From Paucibacter sp. KCTC 42545 (GTDB taxonomy: Bacteria; Pseudomonadota; Gammaproteobacteria; Burkholderiales; Burkholderiaceae_C): a DNA stretch of 64,000 nucleotides. Of the stretch, positions 54,941 to 62,632 are shown piece after piece (positions within the stretch are counted from its first letter, which is position 1; each line of letters starts with the position of its first letter). The position numbers were made by a program, and so were the translations under genes. Under the pieces are notes generated by a model. The model was given only the letters and a program-made list of their open reading frames with translations, was not told the origin of the DNA and did no database searches. The stretch covers positions 2,666,001 through 2,730,000 of the forward strand of contig NZ_CP013692.1 in the NCBI RefSeq assembly GCF_001477625.1, read 5' to 3'.

Positions 54941-55192
54941 ATGTATATAACTGCCCCGACAGAAGTAATACGTCGGTTAAACCTCATTTTCAGGCGTACT
55001 TCAGTCCCTTGCGATGCGCCGAATATCCATTAAATACAATTACACCCGTCAATAATATTCTTCAAACACAAAAACTCAACAATCAAATTACACAAGCTAA
55101 ACAACAAAGAAATTCATCTATTTTATAAAGTTAATACCTTGTGGTAAAATATCAAAACTTTATTTTCAAAGGAATAAACTATAGGTGAACTT
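54941..55192. other. AT-rich leader/promoter region of the mdtJI-like pair
   Basis: About 250 bp with roughly three-quarters A+T toward its end, in sharp contrast with the rest of the window. It holds possible -10 boxes (TATATA at 54944, TAAAAT at 55145) and a 30-codon ATG frame at 54941-55033 without a ribosome site. Such a base shift suggests recent transfer or a silenced regulatory region. Confidence 0.6.
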
Positions 55193-55543
55193 ATGCTTAG
55201 TTTTAAGAACAGGAATCTGATCGTTGCGTGGCTGTTTTTGTTGTCAGCCATTGCTGCCGAAGTCGCTGGCACCACCCTGATGGCGAATGCTTCGCGCGGT
55301 GATAGTTTCCAGGGTTATTTGTTGATGGCCGCGGCCTTGGCGGCGTCCTACTACTTGCTATCGCAAGCCATTGGACAAATCTCGATCGGCATTGCTTATG
55401 CCGTGTGGGAAGGCATCGGACTTGCCTCGCTTTCGCTGGTGAGTGTGCTGGTGTTCAAGGAAGACTTGTCGGGCACTGAGCTGCTTGGACTTGCATTAGT
55501 CATGATGGGCATCGTGTGCGTAGCACTCGGCGAGGAGTCTTGA
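55193..55543 (+). CDS. mdtJ: SMR-family transporter subunit, MdtJ-like
   Basis: Four-helix small multidrug resistance protein of 116 residues. It carries the conserved membrane Glu in AIAAEVAGTTLMA and the GIAYAVWEGIGLASLSLVSVLVFKEDLSG block of the MdtJ branch. MdtJ works with MdtI to export spermidine in E. coli. AGGTGA precedes the ATG. It is followed by the MdtI-like gene after 2 bp. Lower GC than neighbouring genes. Confidence 0.85.
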   Translation: MLSFKNRNLIVAWLFLLSAIAAEVAGTTLMANASRGDSFQGYLLMAAALAASYYLLSQAIGQISIGIAYAVWEGIGLASLSLVSVLVFKEDLSGTELLGLALVMMGIVCVALGEES

Positions 55544-55545
55544 TT

Positions 55546-55869
55546 ATGCAGACGATGCCAATTATTTTTATTATGGGTTCGGCCTGTAGCGATATTGTCG
55601 CCAATATGATGCTTGAGAAATCCAATGGTTTTAAAAACCGTGCCTGGGGTTTCGGCGCCATTGCCATGCTTTGGCTGGCGTTCCTGATGCTGGGCCAAGC
55701 CATAAAGAGCATCGATCTCGCCGTGGCCTATGCGATGTGGGGCTCAATCGGCATTTTGGGTACAGCCATCTGTGGCCGACTGCTATTCGGCCACCGACTC
55801 AAGCCGATTGCTTGGCTGGGCATTGCGCTGGTTATTGCGGCGGTGTTGGTCCTGAGCTTGGTCGAGTAA
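55546..55869 (+). CDS. mdtI: SMR-family transporter subunit, MdtI-like
   Basis: 107-residue SMR subunit with four helices. It resembles MdtI: SNGFKNRAWG near helix 1-2, AIKSIDLAVAYAMWGSIGILGTAICGRLLFG, and IAWLGIALVIAAVLVL. The helix-1 acidic residue is Asp (CSDIVANMML) where MdtI usually has Glu. Forms the second half of a heteromeric pair with the preceding gene. Substrate may be spermidine or a related amine, fitting the polyamine genes nearby. Confidence 0.83.
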   Translation: MQTMPIIFIMGSACSDIVANMMLEKSNGFKNRAWGFGAIAMLWLAFLMLGQAIKSIDLAVAYAMWGSIGILGTAICGRLLFGHRLKPIAWLGIALVIAAVLVLSLVE

Positions 55870-56160
55870 GAAGGCATCGCGCCTTCTGCCCCGGCAAGAT
55901 CTGGGCTCGGCTTGGCAGCAACTTTTCCTCAAGGGGCGCGGAGCAGTCACCGCACCTTTGAACTGATTGAATCAAGGGCTCGCATGTCATCGACAGTCCA
56001 GCCCTTGGAATATGCGCGAGTTGCCGCAAATCCGGCTGCTCAACCCCCCGCCTCCCCTTCGCTAGAAAGCAAATGCGCCGGGCGCCCATCTCTGGAGCGC
56101 CCGGCGCAAGTCACGCAGCGTCAATCGATCGATGAATCAATCGGTCAGTCAATCAATCCA
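55870..56160. other. Intergenic region between mdtI and chitinase genes
   Basis: 291 bp between convergent genes. It contains the chitinase terminator and a stretch of short direct repeats of TCAAT/TCGAT type at about 56120-56160. No gene seen. Confidence 0.5.
56070..56108 (-). terminator. Terminator of the chitinase gene
   Basis: Perfect 12-bp stem TGCGCCGGGCGC / GCGCCCGGCGCA with an 11-base loop. On the reverse strand it is followed by TTTGCTTTC. Lies 53 bp beyond the chitinase stop. Confidence 0.8.
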
Positions 56161-57879
56161 TCACTTCCATTCGGCACGCTGCAGCAGCGGGTCATTGCCT
56201 TGGCCGAAGATTTCAGACACGCGCTTGCCGATGCCGCCCGGCGAGGCCAGCGCGGCGCTGCCACAGCTGCCATTGGCGGTCTTCAAGATGCTCCACAGCA
56301 TGGCGCCGTCCCGCGGGTTGCGGTTGGGGTGCTGGCTCTTCACGACGGCATTGCTGTAGCGCTCCACCGAGTAAGGCAGGTTCAGCTGCGCGCCGTATTG
56401 CGTCTTGAGGTTACGCGAGCCAGTGCACTGGGCATCAACGTCATTGACCACCAAGTTGCCGCCGGCCCAGCCTTCGGGTGAGGACTCCAGCCCGATAGAC
56501 ACAATGGTCTTGGACGAGAACAAGCCGCGGTAATCGTTCCAAGCGGTCACACCGTCGTAGTTCTCAAAACGGGCGTCGTAGGACATCACGTTGACCATGT
56601 CCAAGCCCTGCGCCACTGCAGGGTAGAGGGCGGCCAGTTGGCGCTCACGGCCGGCATTGCCGCCCCAGTAGGACAGGCGACCCAGGCAGCTGGCTTGTGC
56701 GCTGGTGACTGCTGTGCAATCCGCGCCGGTGGACCAGCCCGCGGCGCTGAGGATTCGGCCGTTACCGGCCAAGTCCACCGCCTTGCGCATGGCCTTGGTG
56801 GCGTTGGCGTATTGGTCGACGTTGTTGTCCAGCTCGTAGTCAACGTCCAGGCCGTCAAGGTTCAGGTCCCGCATGATTTGCGCCAGCGAGTTGATGATGG
56901 TGCCCTTACCGGCTTGACCTTCAGCCGCCAACGCCGCCCAGTTGCCGTAGGTGGCACCGCCCACAGCCAAAATCACCTTGATATTGCGCTGATGCAAGAT
57001 ATCAATTGCCGCCTTGATATCTGAAGGCCGGCCATTGAAGTTAATACCGGTGCCAGACCAGGTATTGCTACTGAGGCCAGCCCAGCTGAAGCTGGGATCG
57101 GCAAAGGAAATCATGACGTGGCTGTAATTGGCGGGGATGCGGGCGAATTTGCTGGCGGCATAGACCTCGGCCGCCGTTTTCCCGCTGGCATCAAACCAGT
57201 TATCGCTCCAGCTCGGGTAGTAACCCACATAGACCCGGCCGGTGGCATTGGCGCTCAAGGCCTCAGCGGGCAGCTTGCCGCTGGGTGTAGGTGCGGGCGC
57301 TGGTGCTGGCGTCGGGGCGGGCGAAGGTGCAGGTGTGGGCGCCGGCGACGGTGCGGGCGTAGGGGCGGGTGAAGGCGCGGGCGAAGGCGCAGGCGCACTG
57401 CCCGAGCAAGCACCCAGCGTGGTCCAGGGTTTGCCGCTGCCGGCGGGGCCGCTGGCTGTTACGGGGCTATCGCCGCGCGTCCACCAATTGGCCTTGTAGC
57501 TCACGCCGTTAAGGCTGACGGTTTGCCCGCCCAGATAGACTTGATTGGCATCCCAAAGCAAAGCGCAGGTGCCTCCCGAACCACCGGGGGCCGGCGGTGT
57601 TGGCGTAGGTGCTGGCGCGGGGCTAGGTGCCGGCGCAGGGCTGGGTGCGGGCGCTGGGTTGCCGCCGCCGCCGGCACTGACGAGAACCCACAATGCGGTA
57701 TTGCTGGGGTTCCAGCCGGTGCTGAGATAGTCAACCTGATTGACCAGCGCCCGGTATTCATTGTTTTGATAAGACACCACGGCGCCGGCCGCGTAAAAAG
57801 TATCGGGCTTCCAGGCGGGGCTGAGGGCGAAGGCCGAATTTGCCAGCACGGCAAGGGCAATAAGGGACAATTTATTCAT
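56161..57879 (-). CDS. Secreted GH18 chitinase with two chitin-binding modules
   Basis: Extracellular chitinase of 572 residues. Order: signal peptide (LIALAVLANSAFA), a CBM5/12 module (about 20-66; AWKPDTFYAAGAVVSYQNNEY), Pro/Ala/Ser/Thr linker, a second CBM5/12 module (about 104-158; DANQVYLGGQTVSLNGVSYKA), a longer repetitive linker (about 160-200), and the GH18 domain (about 212-565) with DGLDVDYE (DxxDxDxE, catalytic Glu near residue 343). The linkers are encoded by direct repeats. It breaks chitin outside the cell, giving an acetylglucosamine supply. Confidence 0.95.
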   Translation of the reverse strand: MNKLSLIALAVLANSAFALSPAWKPDTFYAAGAVVSYQNNEYRALVNQVDYLSTGWNPSNTALWVLVSAGGGGNPAPAPSPAPAPSPAPAPTPTPPAPGGSGGTCALLWDANQVYLGGQTVSLNGVSYKANWWTRGDSPVTASGPAGSGKPWTTLGACSGSAPAPSPAPSPAPTPAPSPAPTPAPSPAPTPAPAPAPTPSGKLPAEALSANATGRVYVGYYPSWSDNWFDASGKTAAEVYAASKFARIPANYSHVMISFADPSFSWAGLSSNTWSGTGINFNGRPSDIKAAIDILHQRNIKVILAVGGATYGNWAALAAEGQAGKGTIINSLAQIMRDLNLDGLDVDYELDNNVDQYANATKAMRKAVDLAGNGRILSAAGWSTGADCTAVTSAQASCLGRLSYWGGNAGRERQLAALYPAVAQGLDMVNVMSYDARFENYDGVTAWNDYRGLFSSKTIVSIGLESSPEGWAGGNLVVNDVDAQCTGSRNLKTQYGAQLNLPYSVERYSNAVVKSQHPNRNPRDGAMLWSILKTANGSCGSAALASPGGIGKRVSEIFGQGNDPLLQRAEWK

Positions 57880-58210
57880 GGCTTGCTTCTATTTATCTAT
57901 TCCAAAGTGGTTTTGAGAGGCTTTGAAAATACTTCTGTATGCAGGCAAATTTCTATGCAGCAGAAAATTCCGCTATTCGCCCTCCGACCCGAAATATGCC
58001 GCAAGACAGGTACCCAGATCAACCGGCAATACCACTTAAATTCCACCTTTTACATTTGGTAATACCTGTAAGAGTTCAGTTGCAAATTCGGGTCGCCTCA
58101 AAACACTGGAAAAAGATGCTGGATATACCCTGCGCCCAGACGCACAGCGCGCCTTTGGCGGCCGCCTTGAGGAGGTGTTGCAAGCGGCCGCTTGGGCTTG
58201 AACCAAGCGC
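57880..58210. other. Intergenic region between chitinase and questin-oxidase genes
   Basis: 331 bp, moderately AT-rich, upstream of the chitinase and just past the end of the questin-oxidase-family gene. It should contain the chitinase promoter. No convincing promoter boxes, hairpins or frames were found. Confidence 0.5.
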
Positions 58211-59362
58211 CTAGTAGGACGCCATCGCCACAGCGAGGGCAGCCGCTTGCAAGTAGCGCGGCTCACCGTAAGCCCTGGCCTCGTCTTGGCAGGCATGGGC
58301 CAGCTTGATCAGATGGTCGTCATCCGAGGCCCTGGCCAGCGCCAGCACCTCGGGCCAGCTTTGCGGCAGCGCGGCCGGCCGCCGGGCCAGCGGCGTGACG
58401 CGGCCCGCCAGGTAGGCGGCCGTGAGTGCCCGCGCCAGCTGCAGTTGCACCTGTTCGGGCTGGGCCAGCCAGGGCAGCACAACTCGCAGGGCGCGCAGAC
58501 CCGTGATCATGTGCAGCACGGTGAAGTTGCGCGTTTGCATATAGATCTCAAGTGCCAGTTGCGCCAGTTCGGCCACGCGCGTCGGCGCATCAGCGGCCGG
58601 CGCCAAGGCGTCGGCAAGCAGCTGATAGGTGGGCGTGGCGCTGGCCTCCATCATGCGCAGTTGGATCAGCGGCGCTTCGCTGCGCCAGCCCTGCGCGCGG
58701 GCGGCCAACTCGGCGACCCAATCCGGCAAAGCCAAGCTCGGTGGCTCAGCAACAAGGCGTGGCGCCGGCAAAGCCTGCCAACGCGAGGCCCAGTAAGCCA
58801 AGGCGGACGCCAGTTCGGGCTCATACCCCGCCTGGATGGCGTGCGCCGTGCGAATCAGGCCATGAAAGGCGGCGGTCGCCAGGCCTGCATCCATCAGCTC
58901 AGGCAAGACGCGGCGCAGCAAGGCATCTCGCCCCTCCTGCGCCAGCGCAGTCTCGAAGAACGCCCGCAAAGGCGCATAGGCGCTCATTTGCCCGCGCAAA
59001 GCCAGCCAATCGGCGGCTGCAGGTGCCGGCTCGGGGCGGGCAAGGCCCTCGAAGCGGCGCGCATAGCCCGACTCAAACGCACGCAGCTGCTGCGGACTGG
59101 CGCCCAGCTCGAACAAGGCATGCAAGGCCATCGGCAGGTGGTTGGCCAGCTGATCACGGTATTCGGGCGGATAGCTCAGGCCTTGTGCCAGCAACTCATG
59201 CACATCCGCCAATTCGGCGCGGGTAGAGCTTGCGCTCGTGGCGTCGCCGCCCTGGTCGCTTGTGGCTGGGCTTGCGCTTGCCGAGGAAGCTGCTGCGGTG
59301 GCTGCGGTGGCTGCGGTGGGGGGATGGGTCAGAACCTTGGCGTCATCAAGCTGGGTTTGCAT
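58211..59362 (-). CDS. Questin oxidase (AflY/DUF4243) family protein
   Basis: 383 residues, all-helical, of the questin-oxidase family, which includes fungal AflY and anthraquinone ring-cleaving Baeyer-Villiger-like enzymes. Family features: GLSYPPEYRDQLANHLPMALHALFELGASPQQLRAFESGYARRF-type N-terminus, AFHGLIRTAHAIQAG (conserved His), HMITGLRALRVVLPWL and DDDHLIKLAHACQDEARAYGEPRYL. An Ala/Ser-rich N-terminal stretch precedes the domain. AAAGGA is 8 bp before the ATG. Divergent from soxR with a SoxR-box palindrome between them, so induced by redox-active compounds. Confidence 0.8.
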   Translation of the reverse strand: MQTQLDDAKVLTHPPTAATAATAAASSASASPATSDQGGDATSASSTRAELADVHELLAQGLSYPPEYRDQLANHLPMALHALFELGASPQQLRAFESGYARRFEGLARPEPAPAAADWLALRGQMSAYAPLRAFFETALAQEGRDALLRRVLPELMDAGLATAAFHGLIRTAHAIQAGYEPELASALAYWASRWQALPAPRLVAEPPSLALPDWVAELAARAQGWRSEAPLIQLRMMEASATPTYQLLADALAPAADAPTRVAELAQLALEIYMQTRNFTVLHMITGLRALRVVLPWLAQPEQVQLQLARALTAAYLAGRVTPLARRPAALPQSWPEVLALARASDDDHLIKLAHACQDEARAYGEPRYLQAAALAVAMASY

Positions 59363-59407
59363 CTCAGAGTCCTTTCTTCATTTGCGAGACAGACGCCTAT
59401 ACTGAAA

Positions 59408-59425
59408 GTTCAAGTTAACTTGAAG
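59408..59425. promoter_or_regulatory. SoxR box
   Basis: TTCAAGTTAACTTGAA at 59409-59424 is a perfect 16-bp palindrome matching the core of the SoxR operator (CCTCAAGTTAACTTGAGG). On the reverse strand it lies between TTGACT and a -10-like CAGTAT/TATAGG with a long spacer of 19-22 bp, the spacing typical of MerR-family targets. It should control the questin-oxidase gene and perhaps soxR. Confidence 0.9.
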
Positions 59426-59445
59426 TCAAGCACTTCATTCGCGCG

Positions 59446-59940
59446 ATGCCAGCCAAAGCCACTGAAGATCCCAATATGCCCATCGGTGAGTTGGCCAAGC
59501 GCAGCGGCTTGGCCGCCAGCGCCTTGCGCTTTTACGAACAGCAAGGTTTGCTGGGCAGCTTGCGCAATGCCGCGGGCCGGCGCCACTACCGGCGCAGCGA
59601 CTTGCGGCGGGTAGCCTTCATCCGCGCAGCCCAAACCGTGGGCTTGAGCCTGGAGCAGATCAAGGCTGCGCTGGCCAGCCTGCCGGACGGCCGCACGCCC
59701 ACACCGGCCGATTGGGAACGCCTCTCCCGCTCCTGGCGCCCCCTGCTCGATCAAAAAATTCAGGCGCTGACCCAGTTGCGCGATCAACTCAGCGCCTGCA
59801 TTGGCTGCGGCTGCTTGTCACTGAAAAAGTGCGCGCTCTACAACCCCAATGATGGCGCGGCCCAATATGGCAGTGGGGCCCGTTACCTGCTGGGGGATAA
59901 GGCTAGCGCTGTGATGGCCGAGCAAGCCAAGCCGGACTGA
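59446..59940 (+). CDS. soxR: Redox-sensing MerR-family regulator SoxR
   Basis: [2Fe-2S] activator that responds to redox-cycling compounds. MerR helix-turn-helix at the N-terminus (MPIGELAKRSGLAASALRFYEQQGLL), a dimerisation helix, and the cluster motif CIGCGCLSLKKC (Cys118, 121, 123, 129). 164 residues. It lies divergently from the questin-oxidase-family gene, its likely target, and no soxS gene is nearby, as is usual outside enteric bacteria. Confidence 0.95.
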   Translation: MPAKATEDPNMPIGELAKRSGLAASALRFYEQQGLLGSLRNAAGRRHYRRSDLRRVAFIRAAQTVGLSLEQIKAALASLPDGRTPTPADWERLSRSWRPLLDQKIQALTQLRDQLSACIGCGCLSLKKCALYNPNDGAAQYGSGARYLLGDKASAVMAEQAKPD

Positions 59941-60079
59941 GGATGATCGGCAGCAAAGGAATTTTTCACCTTGGCCAGTGTGATGGGAGAACGCAACGCC
60001 TTGGGGCTGAAGTGCCTCAGAGCTTTGTTAGGATCCCGCCCCCTAGGGAAATCCCTGGACAACAACTGGAAATCTGAGA

Positions 60080-60613
60080 ATGAAAAAAATCATCGCTGCT
60101 GCCGCCCTGTCCTTCGTCGCCGTTGCATCCGCTTCCGCGGCTGGCAATAGCTGGTACGTGGGCGCCGACGTCGGCCGCACCACCTTCAAGGCTGACGGCG
60201 AGTCCGATGGCCAAACCGGCTTCGGCGCGCTGGTGGGCTACCAACTGAACGACAACGTGGCCTTCGAAGGCTCGCTGCGCCGCCTGGCCTCGCAAGACAT
60301 CGACGTCGGCACCGTGCGCGCCAATGCCGCACAAGTCTCCGTCCTGGGCCTCCTGCCTTTGGCAAACGGCTTCTCGGTCTACGCACGCCTGGGCCTGACC
60401 CACAACGTGCTGGAAGTGGCCGTCAAGGGCGCTACGGTCTCCTTCGACTCCAACGCCGCCGTCATCGGCATCGGCGCGCAATACCAGCTCGGCAACAACC
60501 TGAGCATCCGCGGTGAGTACGCCGATCTGGGCAATAACAAGTTCGAAGTGGGCGGCAACAAGCTGTCGGCACGCATCAGCCAGTTCAATCTGGGCCTGAA
60601 CTACGCTTTCTAA
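60080..60613 (+). CDS. Small outer-membrane OmpA-like beta-barrel protein
   Basis: 177 residues: signal peptide (KKIIAAAALSFVAVASASA), then an eight-strand barrel (WYVGADVGRTTF, GFGALVGYQLNDNVAFEGSL, FSVYARLGLTHN, AVIGIGAQYQLGNNLSIRGEYADLG) ending FNLGLNYAF with the C-terminal Phe. Similar in size and layout to the protein at 11613-12242, though the two are not obviously close paralogues. An intrinsic terminator follows. Confidence 0.85.
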   Translation: MKKIIAAAALSFVAVASASAAGNSWYVGADVGRTTFKADGESDGQTGFGALVGYQLNDNVAFEGSLRRLASQDIDVGTVRANAAQVSVLGLLPLANGFSVYARLGLTHNVLEVAVKGATVSFDSNAAVIGIGAQYQLGNNLSIRGEYADLGNNKFEVGGNKLSARISQFNLGLNYAF

Positions 60614-60643
60614 TCCCCTGCCCTTAGCGGCTTGAAGGATGGA

Positions 60644-60671
60644 AAAAAGCCCTGCTTCGGTGGGGCTTTTT
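60644..60671. terminator. Bidirectional terminator between OMP and speD genes
   Basis: Stem AAAAAGCCC / GGGCTTTTT with loop TGCTTCGGTG, with A- and T-runs on both sides. Placed between convergent genes; works on both strands. Confidence 0.85.
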
Positions 60672-60696
60672 CATGGCCGATGCGCCATTGCCACTT

Positions 60697-61068
60697 TTAG
60701 CCACGCTGCAAGGCTTGCCGGCTCAGCTGCTGTGGCGCAAAGGCGCTGATCAGCTGCTGCATTAAGGCTTCAGCGCAGACGCTATTGTCTTGGCCGAAAT
60801 TGCAGACATAGACGTCCAGCGTGACCCCGCCCAACTCGGGCCAGGTGTGCACCGCCAGATGCGACTCCGCCAGCAAAAGCACGCCGGTGATGCCGGTTTG
60901 CGTTTCGCCAGCCGCAGGCGCAAACCGGTGAAACAGCTCGCCCACGGCCGTCAGCCCGGCCTTGGCCACCGCCGCCAAGCAAAGCGCACGCAGGGCGGCC
61001 GGATCGACCATCAAGGCCTGCTCGGTCGCGCAGCCGCGCAAATCGGCAGTGAGGTGCAGGCCTTGCAT
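60697..61068 (-). CDS. speD: S-adenosylmethionine decarboxylase proenzyme (SpeD-type)
   Basis: Pyruvoyl enzyme that makes decarboxylated SAM, the aminopropyl donor for spermidine. The 123-residue sequence has the self-cleavage site Glu-Ser in LLLAESHLAVHTWPE, the His of HTWPE and Cys in DVYVCNFG. SpeD homologues can also act on ornithine or arginine, so activity is provisional. It follows moaD by 28 bp on the same strand, while the aminopropyltransferase homologue is 9 kb away. Confidence 0.9.
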   Translation of the reverse strand: MQGLHLTADLRGCATEQALMVDPAALRALCLAAVAKAGLTAVGELFHRFAPAAGETQTGITGVLLLAESHLAVHTWPELGGVTLDVYVCNFGQDNSVCAEALMQQLISAFAPQQLSRQALQRG

Positions 61069-61096
61069 GTCTAGGGCGCTGAAGCCAGGACGCGCA

Positions 61097-61354
61097 TCAA
61101 CCGCCGGTCACCGGCGGGAAGAAGGCCAGTTCGTCACCGTCGCTCAGCACCGCGGTTTCAGCGCACAGGTTTTTGTTGAGCGCGCAACGCAGAGCTTTGG
61201 CGCGCGACAAGGCCTGGGCATGCTGGCTGGAACTGGCGATCAGCTGATCGCGCAAGTCGCCCACACTGCAAGCCTGGGCCAGTTCGAGGCTCTGCGCCGC
61301 ACCCAGCTGCTCACGCAGCGCCGCGAAGTAACGCACTTCAATCTTGATGGTCAT
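61097..61354 (-). CDS. moaD: Molybdopterin synthase small subunit
   Basis: Ubiquitin-like sulphur carrier of 85 residues. The N-terminal IKIEVRYFAALREQLG and the C-terminal LSDGDELAFFPPVTGG, with the activated Gly-Gly tail, define MoaD. Pairs with MoaE (44941-45432). Lies 9 bp after moeA. Confidence 0.94.
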   Translation of the reverse strand: MTIKIEVRYFAALREQLGAAQSLELAQACSVGDLRDQLIASSSQHAQALSRAKALRCALNKNLCAETAVLSDGDELAFFPPVTGG

Positions 61355-61363
61355 CGCTTCAGC

Positions 61364-62632
61364 TCAGCTCAACAATTCATTCAGGGGCACAAAGTGCACC
61401 CAATCACCCTTGGCAATGGCTTGACCCGCTGGGTTGTCTACCAAGCCATCGGCCCAAACGGCCGAACTGAGCACGCCAGAGCTTTGGTTCTGGAATAGAT
61501 CCAGGCCACCCTGCGCATTCACCCGCACGCGCAAGAATTCGCGCCGGCGGTCGGGCTTGGGCCAAGCAAAATCGGCCCGCAAACCAAAACCCACCGGCGC
61601 TGTTTTCGCAGCACCCTGCAAACGCAGAATTACCGGGCGCACCAGCAGCAAAAAGGTCACAAAGCTCGACACCGGATTACCAGGCAAGCCGATGAACCAG
61701 GCTTTGCCGCCAGTGGCCTTATTCACTTCACCAAAGGCCAGCGGCTTGCCCGGTTTGATGGCGATCTGCCACAGGTCCAGCCGGCCCTCCGCCTGCACGG
61801 CGGGGCGCAGATGATCTTCCTCGCCGACCGATACGCCGCCCGAGGTGATGATCAAGTCCGCTTGAGCCGCGGCCGCACGCAAGGCGGCACTCGTGGCCTC
61901 CAGCTGATCGGGCACGATGCCTAGGTCAGTCAACTCGCAGCCCAGGCCTTGCAACAAGGCCCGCAGCGTGAAGCGATTGGAGTTGTAGATGGCGCCGGGC
62001 TTGAGCGGCTCACCGGGCATGACGAGTTCATCGCCGGTGGAGAACAAGGCGACGCGCGGGCGTCGCGCGACCGAAAGCTGAGCCGCACCGACCGAGGCCG
62101 CCAGGCCTAGGGCCGCCGCATCGAGCCTGGCGCCCTGCGCCAGCACGACCTGACCCTCTTGCACATCCTCACCGCGGCGGCGAATCCACTGCCCGCTTTG
62201 CACCAGCGTGTTGACACGTACCTGGCCCAGTCCTGCGCCGGAGTCCGAGTCGGCCACAGCCTCGCATTGCTCCTGCATCACCACCGCGTCGGCGCCGATG
62301 GGAATCTGCGCACCGGTGAAGATGCGCGCCGCGCTACCAGGGGCCAGCACCGCACCCACCACACCGGCCGGCACCCGCTGAGTCACCGGCAGCAGTGTGC
62401 CGGGGGCGCTCACATCGGCGGCACGCAGGGCATAGCCGTCCATGCTGGTGTTGTCGGCCGGCGGCACATCCAGCAGCGAGCGAACCTCGGCCGCCAGCAC
62501 CCGGCCCAGCGCCTCTTGCGTGGCCACACTCTCCGGCTCACCCAAGGGCTGCACCGCGGACAAGAGGCGCGCCAGCGCCTCATCCAGACTTTGCATGGGC
62601 GGGCGTTTGAAGGCCTGGGGCTGCTCAGACAT
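61364..62632 (-). CDS. moeA: Molybdopterin molybdenumtransferase
   Basis: Inserts molybdate into adenylated molybdopterin. It shows the MoeA motifs: PPADNTSMDGYALRA, FTGAQIPIGADAVVMQEQ, ALFSTGDELVMPGEPLKPGAIYNSNRFTL, GGVSVGEEDHLRPA and IGLPGNPVSSFVTF. The ATG at 62632 overlaps the thrC stop by 8 bp (ATGTCTGA), so the two are coupled. 422 residues. Confidence 0.95.
   Translation of the reverse strand: MSEQPQAFKRPPMQSLDEALARLLSAVQPLGEPESVATQEALGRVLAAEVRSLLDVPPADNTSMDGYALRAADVSAPGTLLPVTQRVPAGVVGAVLAPGSAARIFTGAQIPIGADAVVMQEQCEAVADSDSGAGLGQVRVNTLVQSGQWIRRRGEDVQEGQVVLAQGARLDAAALGLAASVGAAQLSVARRPRVALFSTGDELVMPGEPLKPGAIYNSNRFTLRALLQGLGCELTDLGIVPDQLEATSAALRAAAAQADLIITSGGVSVGEEDHLRPAVQAEGRLDLWQIAIKPGKPLAFGEVNKATGGKAWFIGLPGNPVSSFVTFLLLVRPVILRLQGAAKTAPVGFGLRADFAWPKPDRRREFLRVRVNAQGGLDLFQNQSSGVLSSAVWADGLVDNPAGQAIAKGDWVHFVPLNELLS

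Noticed and set aside
54941..55033. 30-codon upstream frame as a leader peptide for mdtJ
   Set aside because: No ribosome site, and the ATG overlaps a possible -10 box; cannot be supported.
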